Positions 51,000 through 59,808 of a DNA stretch of 64,000 nt are shown in pieces. A program made the translations under genes and the position numbers. Below the pieces are notes generated by a model. It worked only from the letters and a program-made list of their open reading frames with translations, did no database searches and was not told the origin of the DNA. Position 1 is the stretch's first letter, and the number at the start of each line of letters is the position of its first letter. Location of the stretch: contig UCFC01000034.1 in the NCBI GenBank assembly GCA_900471515.1, positions 62,001 through 126,000 on the forward strand. Direction: 5' to 3'. The stretch is from Hyphomicrobiales bacterium. GTDB lineage: Bacteria > Pseudomonadota > Alphaproteobacteria > Rhizobiales > Rhizobiaceae.

Positions 51000-52931
51000 T
51001 CACCGGGCGTCGATGAGCTCACGCACTTTCAGGGCGAGGTCGCGTGCCGTATAGGGCTTGCGAAGCCATTGCGCGCCGGCGATGACGTCGTTTGCGGCCA
51101 GCGCGGGCTCTGAATAGCCTGACGTGAAGAGCACGGCGAGGTCGGGACGTTCGGCCCGTGCCGCCCGCGCCAGCTCGTCGCCTGTCATGCCGCCGGGCAT
51201 GACGATGTCGGTGAACAGGAGCGCGACGTTGGGATGTTCCTTGAGCAGTTCAAGCGCGCGCTTGCCGTTATCGGCCTCGATCACCGAATATCCCATCCCG
51301 GCCAGCCGGGCGACCGCAACCCTGCGGACGCGCGAATCGTCCTCGACCACGAGAATGTGTTCGTCGCCGCCCGGCAGAGCCGCTTCGCTCCTGCCGGTGA
51401 CGCTCGCCTCCCCCCTGGCGGAGGCGCTTGAAAGGGCCGGCAGATAGATGCGGATCGTCGAGCCGCGGCCGACCTCGCTATAGATCTGCAGGTGGCCGCC
51501 GGATTGCTTGACGAAGCCGTAGACCATGCTGAGACCCAGTCCGGTTCCGGACCCGACTTCCTTGGTGGTGAAGAAGGGCTCGATCGCGCGCTTCTTGACC
51601 TCTTCGGTCATGCCGTCTCCCGTGTCGCTCATGGAGACGAGCACGAAATTGCCGCTGCGCACTTCCGGATACATTTTCGCATAGTCCGCGTCGAGCTGGA
51701 CGCGCGAGACCTCCGTGGTCAAGGTGCCGCCTTTCGGCATGGCGTCGCGCGCATTCAGGGCGATGTTGAGGATCGCATTCTGCAGCTGGGAACTGTCGAC
51801 CAGAACGTTGAAATCAGACCCCGAAAGGACCGTCGACAATCGGATGTTTTCTCCGAGCGTCCGTCGCAGCAGGTCGGAAAAACCGGTGACGAGCTGGCCG
51901 AGATCGGCCTGCTTCGGGTTCAGCGGTTGGCGCCTTCCGAATGCCAGCAGCTGTCCCGTCAGCTTTGCGCCGTCGGCTGCGGCATCCTGGGCCTCCCGCA
52001 GCATGTCGCGCAGCGGACCGGCCGGAAGCTTGTCCTCGATCATCTCCAGATTGCCGCTGATGACAGTGAGGAGATTGTTGAAATCGTGTGCCAGGCCGCC
52101 GGTCAGCTGCCCCACGGCTTCCATCTTCTGGGCCTGGCGAAGGTCTTCCTCGATCTTGAACTTGCTGGTCAGGTCGCGAACGAAACCGGTGAAGATCCGC
52201 TCGCCGTTCGCCGTCGCCTCGCCGACGTGCAGCTCCATCGGAAACTGCGTGCCGTCGGCGCGCTGCCCCGTCACCACGCGACCGTAGCCGATGATCCGCT
52301 TCTCGCCCGTCTGCATGTAATGGTCGATATATCCGTCATGGGCCGCACGATAAGGTTCGGGCATCAGCTTCTTGACGTTCTGGCCGCAGATCTCTTCGAA
52401 CGTGAAGCCGAAAAGCGCCTCGGCCGCCTTGCTGAACGACATGACGTGGCCGTTCTGGTCGATGACGATCATGGCGTCGGGCACCGTGTCGAGAATCGAC
52501 GACAGGTGTGCCTCGCGCGCCCGCACGGCCTCTTCGGCCTTGCGCAGGGCGCTGACGTCGCTGTTCGTCTCGATGACGACGGGATCGCCGTCGGGAAGGT
52601 TGACGAGCACGCAGCGCGTTGCCACGTGCATGTCGCGTCCGTTCTTGTGACGGTGAATGACCTCGCCCTGCCAGAAACCCCGCGTCGTCAGATGCGCGCG
52701 GACGGCCTCCATCGGCTCAGGAAAGCGGGTGTCGAGCAAGGCATAGACAGTCTCGCCGACGGCCTCTTCCCGGGTCCAGCCGTACATGTTCTCGCTGCCG
52801 ATCGACCAATGGGTGATCGTGCCTTCGAGCCGGTGCACGATGATGTCGGCCCCATCAAGCACATGCACGAGCGCGTCCAATTCCTGGGGCGATGCGATGC
52901 GCGGCGAGATCAGACGGTGAGGCATAGGCAT
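51000..52931 (-). CDS. fixL: Hybrid FixL-type heme-PAS sensor histidine kinase
   Basis: 643 residues, no membrane helices. PAS domain 1 (about 15-125); PAS domain 2 (about 143-257) closely like the FixL heme domain, with the heme-ligand His at 198 (AAHDGYI) and the O2-sensing Arg at 218 (GYGRVVTG). Then a kinase core with His282 in GLAHDFNN, N-box Asn393 and GTGLGLS. Last a receiver domain with Asp575 (FTDIVMPG). This is the hFixL layout of Rhizobium etli and leguminosarum: a soluble O2 sensor. It lies 11 nt after fixK. Confidence 0.9.
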   Translation of the reverse strand: MPMPHRLISPRIASPQELDALVHVLDGADIIVHRLEGTITHWSIGSENMYGWTREEAVGETVYALLDTRFPEPMEAVRAHLTTRGFWQGEVIHRHKNGRDMHVATRCVLVNLPDGDPVVIETNSDVSALRKAEEAVRAREAHLSSILDTVPDAMIVIDQNGHVMSFSKAAEALFGFTFEEICGQNVKKLMPEPYRAAHDGYIDHYMQTGEKRIIGYGRVVTGQRADGTQFPMELHVGEATANGERIFTGFVRDLTSKFKIEEDLRQAQKMEAVGQLTGGLAHDFNNLLTVISGNLEMIEDKLPAGPLRDMLREAQDAAADGAKLTGQLLAFGRRQPLNPKQADLGQLVTGFSDLLRRTLGENIRLSTVLSGSDFNVLVDSSQLQNAILNIALNARDAMPKGGTLTTEVSRVQLDADYAKMYPEVRSGNFVLVSMSDTGDGMTEEVKKRAIEPFFTTKEVGSGTGLGLSMVYGFVKQSGGHLQIYSEVGRGSTIRIYLPALSSASARGEASVTGRSEAALPGGDEHILVVEDDSRVRRVAVARLAGMGYSVIEADNGKRALELLKEHPNVALLFTDIVMPGGMTGDELARAARAERPDLAVLFTSGYSEPALAANDVIAGAQWLRKPYTARDLALKVRELIDAR

Positions 52932-52942
52932 TGGTTCCGCAA

Positions 52943-53671
52943 TCAGTGGACGCTACCCCTATGGCAGGTTCTGTCTGAAAAATCATCCACATTGCCAGAC
53001 AACCGTGCCAGGCGGGCCAGATTGACGATACGCAGATTGTGGCGGCCGTCCGGAGTGACGATTTTTCTCTGGGCGAGCTTGCTGATCGAGCGCGAAACGG
53101 TCTCGATGGTCAGGCCGAGATAGTCGGCGATGTCCTGCCGGCTCATCGGCACTTCGAGCAGCCCCTGGCGGACCGATTCGCTGTCGCGGGTCGCGAGCTT
53201 CATCAGGAAGCTGCAGAGGCGTTCCTCCGCATTCTTTCTGGAGAGCAGCACCAGCTGGTCGTGGGCCGACGCGGTCTCCCGGCAGAGCAGGCTGATATAG
53301 GCCGGCCGCAGCAGCTCGGAGCGTTCGACCTCCTCCTGGAACTGCTTGCGCGAGAGGCGGCGGATCTTGCAATCCGTGACGGCTTCGGCGGTAAACAGGA
53401 AATCGCCTTGCAGGAAGGAGCCGACGACATCGCCGGCGAAGTGAAAGGCGGTAATGACCCGGCGCCCGTCACCGATGATGCGATGAAGGCGCACGACGCC
53501 TTCGGTGATCTGGAACAGATGCCGTGCGGCATCGCCCTCCCAGCAGATCGCCTTTCCTGCCTCGACCGTTTCGCTCGCCGACATCTGGAAAAGCGCCGAC
53601 AGGCAATTGCCCTGAACCGCCTTTGCGCCGAGATCGGCACTTTCGAATGCCTGGTGGCCTTGCATCAACAT
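52943..53671 (-). CDS. fixK: FixK-type Crp/Fnr-family activator
   Basis: 242 residues from ATG 53671. There is no N-terminal cysteine cluster, so it is FixK- rather than FnrN-like. The helix-turn-helix SRQDIADYLGLTIETVSR has the E-x2-S-R that reads TTGAT. It would activate fixNOQP, fixGHIS and other genes with such sites. A longer TTG start at 53782 would run through the GTTACA repeat and is rejected. Forms an operon with the hybrid FixL gene. Confidence 0.88.
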   Translation of the reverse strand: MLMQGHQAFESADLGAKAVQGNCLSALFQMSASETVEAGKAICWEGDAARHLFQITEGVVRLHRIIGDGRRVITAFHFAGDVVGSFLQGDFLFTAEAVTDCKIRRLSRKQFQEEVERSELLRPAYISLLCRETASAHDQLVLLSRKNAEERLCSFLMKLATRDSESVRQGLLEVPMSRQDIADYLGLTIETVSRSISKLAQRKIVTPDGRHNLRIVNLARLARLSGNVDDFSDRTCHRGSVH

Positions 53672-53764
53672 CCCAATGATCCCCGTGCCCTGATTGAACG
53701 TGAGGCCAATAGAAAGGCGTTCGGTCACAGCCGAATGAGCGGACGGTGCCAAAGAGTAAGACTC

Positions 53765-53780
53765 TGTAACAGTCTGTAAC
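53765..53780 (-). promoter_or_regulatory. GTTACA-N4-GTTACA direct repeat (K-box) before fixK
   Basis: On the minus strand GTTACA-GACT-GTTACA, a perfect direct repeat spaced by 4 nt, 93 nt upstream of fixK. This equals, as I recall it, the K-box bound by the response regulator FxkR before fixK in Rhizobium etli. Confidence 0.75.
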
Positions 53781-53802
53781 AACGGGCAAAGGCGAAGCTT
53801 TG

Positions 53803-53816
53803 TTGACCTGGATCAA
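53803..53816. promoter_or_regulatory. FixK/FNR site before fixN
   Basis: TTGACCTGGATCAA (TTGAC-N4-ATCAA), 88 nt upstream of fixN; the usual anaerobox of fixNOQP. Confidence 0.8.
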
Positions 53817-53904
53817 GGAACGGGCGGGGCCTCCATGACAGTCGTTCCCCAAAGTACGAGAAAGGCGACCGCCCTGTGGTCGTCTGCGCACTGGGGACGT
53901 CATC

Positions 53905-55527
53905 ATGAACTATACTGCGGAAACCATGGTGGTCGCCGTGGGAGCATTCCTGGCACTGCTTGGCGCTGCCTTCGCCCACGACCATCTATTTTCAATCCAC
54001 ATGGGGATATTGAGCCTCTGCCTTTTTGCCGGAACATTGCTTCTCGTCAGAAACGTGGATTTCTCACCGGCCGGCCGGCGGCCGAAAGCCGATCCGTCCG
54101 GCTATTTCGACGAAGTGATCCGCTACGGTCTGATCGCCACCGTGTTCTGGGGCGTCGTCGGCTTCCTCGTCGGCGTCGTCATCGCGGCGCAACTGGCGTT
54201 TCCCGATCTCAATTTCGCTCCCTACCTGAATTTCGGCAGGCTGCGGCCCGTCCACACGTCGGCGGTGATCTTCGCCTTCGGCGGCAACGCGCTGATCATG
54301 ACGTCCTTCTACGTCGTCCAGCGCACCTGTCACGCGCGTCTCTTCGGCGGCAGCCTCCCCTGGTTCGTCTTCTGGGGCTACCAGCTCTTCATCGTCATGG
54401 CGGCGACCGGCTATGTCCTCGGCATCAACCAGGCGCGCGAATATGCCGAGCCTGAATGGTATGTCGACCTGTGGCTGACGATCGTCTGGGTCGCCTATCT
54501 GCTGGTCTTCCTCGGTACCATCCTGAAGCGCAAGGAGCCGCATATCTATGTGGCGAACTGGTTCTATCTCGGCTTCATCGTGACGATCGCGATGTTGCAC
54601 GTCGTCAACAATCTCGCCGTGCCGGTCTCCTTCCTCGGCTCGAAGAGCTACTCGCTGTTTTCGGGCGTCCAGGACGCCTTGACGCAGTGGTGGTACGGCC
54701 ACAACGCCGTCGGCTTCTTCCTGACGGCCGGCTTCCTCGGCATGATGTATTATTTCGTGCCCAAGCAGGCCAACCGCCCGGTCTATTCCTACCGGCTGTC
54801 GATCATCCACTTCTGGGCGCTGATCTTCATGTATATCTGGGCCGGCCCGCATCACCTGCACTATACGGCGCTGCCCGACTGGGCGCAGACGCTCGGCATG
54901 GTCTTCTCGGTCATGCTCTGGATGCCGTCCTGGGGCGGCATGATCAACGGCCTGATGACGCTCTCGGGCGCCTGGGACAAAATCCGCACCGATCCCATCA
55001 TCCGCATGATGATCGTCGCCATCGCCTTTTACGGCATGTCGACCTTCGAAGGCCCGATGATGTCGGTCAAGACGGTGAACTCGCTCAGCCACTACACCGA
55101 ATGGACCATCGGTCATGTGCATTCGGGCGCGCTTGGCTGGGTCGGCATGATCACGTTCGGCGCGATCTACTACATGACGCCGAAGCTCTGGGGCCGCGAA
55201 CGCCTCTACAGCCTGCGCATGGTCAACTGGCACTTCTGGCTCGCGACGCTCGGCATCGTCGTCTACGCGGCGGTCCTGTGGGTCGCCGGCATCCAGCAGG
55301 GCCTGATGTGGCGGGAATACAATTCCCAGGGCTTCCTCGTCTATTCCTTCGCCGAAACAGTGTCTGCGATGTTCCCCTATTACGTGCTGCGCACGCTTGG
55401 CGGCGGCCTTTACCTCGCCGGCGGCATCGTGATGGCCTGGAACGTCTTCATGACCATTCGCGGCCATCTGCGCGACGAAGCCGCAATTCCTTCTGCCTAT
55501 GTGCCGCGCGCACAGGCTGCCGAGTGA
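53905..55527 (+). CDS. fixN: FixN (CcoN), cbb3 oxidase catalytic subunit
   Basis: 540 residues, about 12-14 helices. Heme and CuB ligands in VHTSAVIFAFGGNAL, WWYGHNAVGFFLTAG, GPHHLHYT and HVHSGALGWVG. The cbb3 oxidase reduces O2 at very low concentration. The ATG at 53905 gives MNYTAETMVVAVGAFLALLG as first helix. Leads the operon fixN-O-Q-P. Confidence 0.97.
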   Translation: MNYTAETMVVAVGAFLALLGAAFAHDHLFSIHMGILSLCLFAGTLLLVRNVDFSPAGRRPKADPSGYFDEVIRYGLIATVFWGVVGFLVGVVIAAQLAFPDLNFAPYLNFGRLRPVHTSAVIFAFGGNALIMTSFYVVQRTCHARLFGGSLPWFVFWGYQLFIVMAATGYVLGINQAREYAEPEWYVDLWLTIVWVAYLLVFLGTILKRKEPHIYVANWFYLGFIVTIAMLHVVNNLAVPVSFLGSKSYSLFSGVQDALTQWWYGHNAVGFFLTAGFLGMMYYFVPKQANRPVYSYRLSIIHFWALIFMYIWAGPHHLHYTALPDWAQTLGMVFSVMLWMPSWGGMINGLMTLSGAWDKIRTDPIIRMMIVAIAFYGMSTFEGPMMSVKTVNSLSHYTEWTIGHVHSGALGWVGMITFGAIYYMTPKLWGRERLYSLRMVNWHFWLATLGIVVYAAVLWVAGIQQGLMWREYNSQGFLVYSFAETVSAMFPYYVLRTLGGGLYLAGGIVMAWNVFMTIRGHLRDEAAIPSAYVPRAQAAE

Positions 55528-55535
55528 GGTGACAC

Positions 55536-56270
55536 ATGGCATCAATCCTGGACAAACATCAGATCCTCGAGAAAAACGCGACCCTGCTTCTGGTCGGTTC
55601 GCTGCTCGTGGTCAGCATCGGCGGCATCGTCGAAATCGCGCCGCTCTTCTATCTGCAGAATACGATCGAGAAGGTCGAGGGCATGCGTCCCTATACGCCG
55701 CTCGAGCTTGCGGGTCGCAATATCTACATCCGCGAGGGCTGCTATCTCTGCCATAGCCAGATGATCAGGCCCTTCCGGGACGAGGTGGAGCGCTACGGCC
55801 ATTATTCGCTGGCCGCCGAATCCATGTACGACCATCCCTTCCAATGGGGCTCGAAGCGCACCGGTCCGGATCTGGCGCGTGTGGGCGGCCGCTATTCCAA
55901 CGAATGGCATGTCCAGCACCTGTCCGACCCGAGAGCGGTCGTGCCGGAATCCATCATGCCGAGCTACGCCTTCCTCAAGGAACACGAAGTGACCGTCAAG
56001 GACGTCGGCATGGACCTCAGGGCGAATGTGGATGTCGGCGTGCCCTATAGCGACGACATGATCGCCAACGCGGAAGCGGACATGAAGGTGCAGGCCGACC
56101 CGAACGCCGATACGACCGCGCTTCTCGAGCGATATCCCAAGGCCAAGGTCGGCGACTTCGACGGCGATCCGTCGAAGCTCACCGAGATGGACGCCCTCGT
56201 GGCCTATCTGCAGATGCTCGGCACGCTTGTCGACTTCTCGACCTACGACGATGCCACCGGCTACCGATGA
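55536..56270 (+). CDS. fixO: FixO (CcoO), monoheme cytochrome c subunit
   Basis: 244 residues. One N-terminal membrane helix (TLLLVGSLLVVSIGGIVEIA) and one heme c motif CYLCHSQ near residue 70, with axial Met in ESIMPSY. Transfers electrons within the cbb3 oxidase. GAGGTG precedes the ATG; 8 nt after fixN. Confidence 0.97.
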   Translation: MASILDKHQILEKNATLLLVGSLLVVSIGGIVEIAPLFYLQNTIEKVEGMRPYTPLELAGRNIYIREGCYLCHSQMIRPFRDEVERYGHYSLAAESMYDHPFQWGSKRTGPDLARVGGRYSNEWHVQHLSDPRAVVPESIMPSYAFLKEHEVTVKDVGMDLRANVDVGVPYSDDMIANAEADMKVQADPNADTTALLERYPKAKVGDFDGDPSKLTEMDALVAYLQMLGTLVDFSTYDDATGYR

Positions 56271-56278
56271 GGTGAAAC

Positions 56279-56431
56279 ATGGAAACCTACACCGCAATGC
56301 GGCACTTCGCCGACAGCTGGGGCCTCCTGGCGATGACGGCCTTCTTCATCGGAGCGGTCCTCTTCACGCTGAGGCCGGGCGGCAAGCAGGCCGCGAAGGA
56401 CGCGGCCAATATTCCCTTGAAGGACGATTGA
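56279..56431 (+). CDS. fixQ: FixQ (CcoQ), small cbb3 subunit
   Basis: 50 residues, too short for many gene finders. Begins METYTAMRHFADSWGLLAM, with one membrane helix and a short basic then acidic tail, as CcoQ has. It stabilises the oxidase. GAGGTGAA before the ATG; starts 8 nt after fixO and ends 1 nt before fixP. Confidence 0.93.
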   Translation: METYTAMRHFADSWGLLAMTAFFIGAVLFTLRPGGKQAAKDAANIPLKDD

Positions 56432-56432
56432 G

Positions 56433-57296
56433 ATGTCGGAAAAACATATAGACGAAATCAGCGGCGTCGAGACGACCGGCCATGAATGGGACGGCATCCG
56501 GGAACTGAACAATCCAATGCCGCGGTGGTGGGTGTGGACCTTCTACGCGACGATCCTGTGGGCGATCGGCTATGCCATCGCCTATCCGGCCATACCGATG
56601 ATCACATCGGCGACCAAGGGTTATTTCGGCTTTTCCAGCCGTGCCGAACTGCAGCAGGACCTGGATCTCGCCAAGGCGTCGCAGACGAAGTTCCATGACA
56701 TGATCGCCGCCAAGACCGTGCAGGAAATCGACGCCGATCCGGCGCTTCGCGAATTTGCGATCGCAGGCGGTGCCTCCGCCTTCAAGGTCAATTGCGCTCC
56801 CTGCCACGGTTCGGGCGCGAGCGGCGGACCCGGTTTTCCCAATCTCAACGACGACGACTGGCTCTGGGGCGGTGATCTCGATTCCATCCAGACGACAATC
56901 GCCCACGGCATCCGTTTCGACAACGACGCGGACACGCACGTCTCCGAAATGCCGGCCTTCGCCGACATGCTGGACAAGGATCAGATCCGCCAGGTCGCAG
57001 CCTATGTCTGGAGCCTGACGAACAAACCGTCGGACGAAACCCTCGTCGAGCCCGGCAAGCAGGTGTTCCTCGACAATTGCGCCGCCTGTCACGGCGAGGA
57101 TGCCAGGGGCAAGCCGGACATGGGCGCGCCTGATCTTGCCGATGCCATCTGGCTGAAGGCTAAAGGCGAGGACGCCATCATCCGCCAGGTTGCGGCTCCC
57201 AAACATGGCGTCATGCCGGCCTGGTCTGCGCGCCTCGGAGATACGACGGTCAAGGAACTCACCGTCTTCGTGCACTCGCTCGGCGGCGGCCAATGA
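56433..57296 (+). CDS. fixP: FixP (CcoP), diheme cytochrome c subunit
   Basis: 287 residues. N-terminal helix (WWVWTFYATILWAIGYAIAY), then two heme c motifs, CAPCH near residue 124 and CAACH near residue 214. Electron entry subunit of cbb3 oxidase. Last gene of fixNOQP; a terminator follows about 245 nt later. Confidence 0.97.
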   Translation: MSEKHIDEISGVETTGHEWDGIRELNNPMPRWWVWTFYATILWAIGYAIAYPAIPMITSATKGYFGFSSRAELQQDLDLAKASQTKFHDMIAAKTVQEIDADPALREFAIAGGASAFKVNCAPCHGSGASGGPGFPNLNDDDWLWGGDLDSIQTTIAHGIRFDNDADTHVSEMPAFADMLDKDQIRQVAAYVWSLTNKPSDETLVEPGKQVFLDNCAACHGEDARGKPDMGAPDLADAIWLKAKGEDAIIRQVAAPKHGVMPAWSARLGDTTVKELTVFVHSLGGGQ

Positions 57297-57308
57297 GGAG
57301 AAGGCAGG

Positions 57309-57494
57309 ATGACGAACCATGACCACAATGCGCTCCTTGCACTTTACGGCACCCCGCGGGCGGTGATCCGCTCGCGCGTGTCGATACGCGCGAGGTTCAC
57401 CCCGCCGGCCTGCGAGCAGGAAGATCCGGCAAGGATCGGCAGTTCGATCGTAAGTTTGATCTGCCTCAAAGATCACAATCCGACCAGCCGCTAG
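57309..57494 (+). CDS. Small open frame after fixP
   Basis: 61 residues, MTNHDHNALLALYGTPRAVI at its start; GGAGAAGG lies before its ATG. Basic, two cysteines. It contains an FNR-like sequence near its 3' end, which weakens the case for coding. No family recognised. Confidence 0.35.
   Translation: MTNHDHNALLALYGTPRAVIRSRVSIRARFTPPACEQEDPARIGSSIVSLICLKDHNPTSR
57456..57469. promoter_or_regulatory. FNR-like site in the fixP-fixG gap
   Basis: TTGATCTGCCTCAA: left arm exact, right arm CTCAA. 288 nt from fixG; target unclear. Confidence 0.35.
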
Positions 57495-57540
57495 ACCTGC
57501 GAGCGAGGACGTCCCAGCGGCTTCTCCCCGTTGTCCTCCA

Positions 57541-57570
57541 GGATCGCGCCCACCTCTCTGGGCGCGGTCC
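57541..57570 (+). terminator. Intrinsic terminator after fixNOQP
   Basis: Stem of 12 pairs (GGATCGCGCCCA with TGGGCGCGGTCC, one G-T pair), loop CCTCTC, followed by CCTTTCTTT. Fits termination of the fixNOQP transcript. Confidence 0.75.
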
Positions 57571-57577
57571 CCTTTCT

Positions 57578-57591
57578 TTGACCAAGCGCAA
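57578..57591. promoter_or_regulatory. Mixed FNR/NnrR-like site in the fixP-fixG gap
   Basis: TTGACCAAGCGCAA, in CTTTGACCAAGCGCAAAG; left arm FNR-like, right arm NnrR-like. 166 nt from fixG. Confidence 0.5.
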
Positions 57592-57690
57592 AGAACGATC
57601 CGGCGCGATCACCTATGCCTGTCGATTGCCCGGCTCTTTCAGGGCTGCATTTCCTGCCCGGGCAGGGCTTTCTCCGTACGCGCCGCGTTC

Positions 57691-57704
57691 TTGATATGAA
57701 TCAA
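57691..57704. promoter_or_regulatory. Perfect anaerobox before fixG
   Basis: TTGATATGAATCAA matches the FixK/FNR consensus TTGAT-N4-ATCAA exactly; 53 nt upstream of fixG. Confidence 0.88.
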
Positions 57705-57757
57705 GGATTGCGCGCGCGAAACGGGAGAGAAGGGCAGTCGTAATTCGGAACAGGCCC

Positions 57758-59326
57758 ATGAATCTCTACACAGCACCCGATCCCAAATCCGTGGAACGTG
57801 TCAACGCCGAGCCGGTCAACGCCCGCCGCAACCGCCAGCCGCTTTATGCGGCGCGCAAGAAGGTCTTCCCCAAGCGCGTTCAGGGACGTTTTCGTCGGTT
57901 CAAGTGGATCGTGATGCTGGTCACGCTGGCAATCTATTATCTGGCACCCTGGATCCGCTGGGATCGCGGCCCCTTTGCGCCCGACCAGGCGATCCTGGTC
58001 GATCTGTCGTCGCGCCGCTTCTTTTTCTTCTTCATCGAGATCTGGCCGCAGGAATTCTACTATGTCGCCGGATTGCTGGTCATGGCGGGGTTCGGGCTGT
58101 TTCTGGTGACATCGGCGGTTGGCCGCGCCTGGTGCGGTTATGCCTGTCCGCAGACCGTATGGGTCGATCTCTTTCTCGTCGTCGAGCGCGCCATCGAGGG
58201 CGACCGTAACGCTCGAATGAAACTCGACGCCGGGCCGTGGACCTTCGGCAAGCTCGGCAAACGCCTGCTCAAGCATTCCACCTGGCTCGTCATCGGTGTT
58301 CTGACCGGCGGCGCATGGGTGTTCTATTTCGCCGATGCGCCGACCCTTGCCAAAGGGCTTTTCACAGGTGGGGCTCCGGCCGTCGCCTACGCCACGGTCG
58401 CCATTCTGACATCGACAACCTACGTTTTCGGCGGGCTGCTGCGCGAACAGGTTTGCACCTACATGTGCCCCTGGCCGCGCATTCAGGGCGCCATGCTTGA
58501 TGAAAACTCCCTCGTCGTAACCTATAACGACTGGCGCGGCGAGCAACGCTCGCGCCATGCCAAGAAGGCGCAGGCGGAGGGGCAGGCTGTCGGCGATTGC
58601 GTCGACTGCAACGCCTGCGTCGCGGTCTGTCCGATGGGCATCGATATCCGCGACGGGCAGCAGATGGAATGCATCACCTGCGCGCTGTGCATCGATGCCT
58701 GCGACAATGTCATGGACAAGATCGGCAAGCCGCGCGGCCTGATCGCCTATGCGACGCTCAGCGAATATGCCAGCAACATGAATATCGCCACCGATGAGGG
58801 CAGGACGCCCGTCCAGCCGGCGCGCGTCAGAAATCCGGACGGCTCCTTCGTCGACGGCATTCGCCATTTCAACTGGCGCATCATCTTCCGGCCGCGCGTC
58901 GTCTTCTACGCGGTCGTCTGGACCGGCATCGGCATTGCCATGCTGGTGCATCTGTCGATGCGCGAGAGGCTGGAGCTCAATGTCGTCCATGACCGCAACC
59001 CGCAATATGTGCTGGAAAGCGACGGATCGATCCGCAACGGATATACGCTGCGTGTGCTCAACATGGTTCCGTCGCCGCGCACGATCGAACTGACCCTGTC
59101 GGGCATCGATGGTGCGACGATGCGGATCCCCGAACTCGGCAAGGAGGAGGGACGTCGGTTCCTGATCGACGCCGCCCCCGATGCGGCCACGACGCTCAAG
59201 GTCTTCGTCACCCGCAAACCGACGGGCGATGCCGTCAACGAATTCCTCTTTTCGATCGAAGATGCCGGCCATGCCGACCGCGCGACCTATCGGGCCGCAT
59301 TCAACGCCCCAGGAGAAGCCAGATGA
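57758..59326 (+). CDS. fixG: FixG (CcoG), membrane Fe-S oxidoreductase
   Basis: 522 residues. Membrane helices with CGYACPQTVW and CTYMCPWPR, two ferredoxin motifs (CVDCNACVAVCP, CITCALCIDACD) and a C-terminal periplasmic Ig-like domain. CcoG reduces Cu(II) for cbb3 assembly. First of fixGHIS, which overlap by 4 nt each. Confidence 0.96.
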   Translation: MNLYTAPDPKSVERVNAEPVNARRNRQPLYAARKKVFPKRVQGRFRRFKWIVMLVTLAIYYLAPWIRWDRGPFAPDQAILVDLSSRRFFFFFIEIWPQEFYYVAGLLVMAGFGLFLVTSAVGRAWCGYACPQTVWVDLFLVVERAIEGDRNARMKLDAGPWTFGKLGKRLLKHSTWLVIGVLTGGAWVFYFADAPTLAKGLFTGGAPAVAYATVAILTSTTYVFGGLLREQVCTYMCPWPRIQGAMLDENSLVVTYNDWRGEQRSRHAKKAQAEGQAVGDCVDCNACVAVCPMGIDIRDGQQMECITCALCIDACDNVMDKIGKPRGLIAYATLSEYASNMNIATDEGRTPVQPARVRNPDGSFVDGIRHFNWRIIFRPRVVFYAVVWTGIGIAMLVHLSMRERLELNVVHDRNPQYVLESDGSIRNGYTLRVLNMVPSPRTIELTLSGIDGATMRIPELGKEEGRRFLIDAAPDAATTLKVFVTRKPTGDAVNEFLFSIEDAGHADRATYRAAFNAPGEAR

Positions 59327-59808
59327 GCACCCGCACGCAAGGATTTACCGGCACGCACATGCTGCTTGTGACCTGTGCCTTCTTCGGCGTTGTCATCGCC
59401 GTCAACTTTACGATGGCATGGTACGCCTCGTCGAGCTGGAGCGGGCTGGTGGTCGAAAACACCTATGTCGCCAGCCAGGAGTTCAACGAGAAGGCCGCCG
59501 CCATGAAGGCGATGGCCGCTTCGGGGATCGCCGGCAGGCTCTCGCTGAAGAGCAACGAAATCCATTACGATATCCGCAACAGGGACGGTTCGCCGGCCGA
59601 TGTCGATGACGTTGTCGCCAACTTCAAGCGGCCTGTCGGCGATCACGAGGATTTTCACGTCGCCCTGACCAAGCTCTCGCCAGGGCGGTTCGAGGCCGAG
59701 CATGCGATCGCCACGGGGGACTGGATCGTCGAAGTGACCTCGCGCCGCGGCGGCAACATCGTCATGCACGAGGCCGTGCGCATCGATACGGCGGAGTTTG
59801 GCCAATGA
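59323..59808 (+). CDS. fixH: FixH
   Basis: 161 residues. One membrane helix (HMLLVTCAFFGVVIAVNFTM) and a periplasmic domain with AYVASQEFN-like TYVASQEFNEK, typical of FixH. Needed for cbb3 maturation; exact role unknown. Confidence 0.95.
   Translation: MSTRTQGFTGTHMLLVTCAFFGVVIAVNFTMAWYASSSWSGLVVENTYVASQEFNEKAAAMKAMAASGIAGRLSLKSNEIHYDIRNRDGSPADVDDVVANFKRPVGDHEDFHVALTKLSPGRFEAEHAIATGDWIVEVTSRRGGNIVMHEAVRIDTAEFGQ

Noticed and set aside
52943..53671. Naming this gene fnrN
   Set aside because: The N-terminal Fe-S cysteine cluster expected of FnrN is missing.
53672..53782. Longer N-terminus for fixK from TTG 53782
   Set aside because: It would translate through the GTTACA repeat, and the extra residues do not match Crp/Fnr proteins.
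54064..55545. 493-codon minus-strand frame opposite fixN
   Set aside because: Shadow of fixN; no ribosome site or domain.
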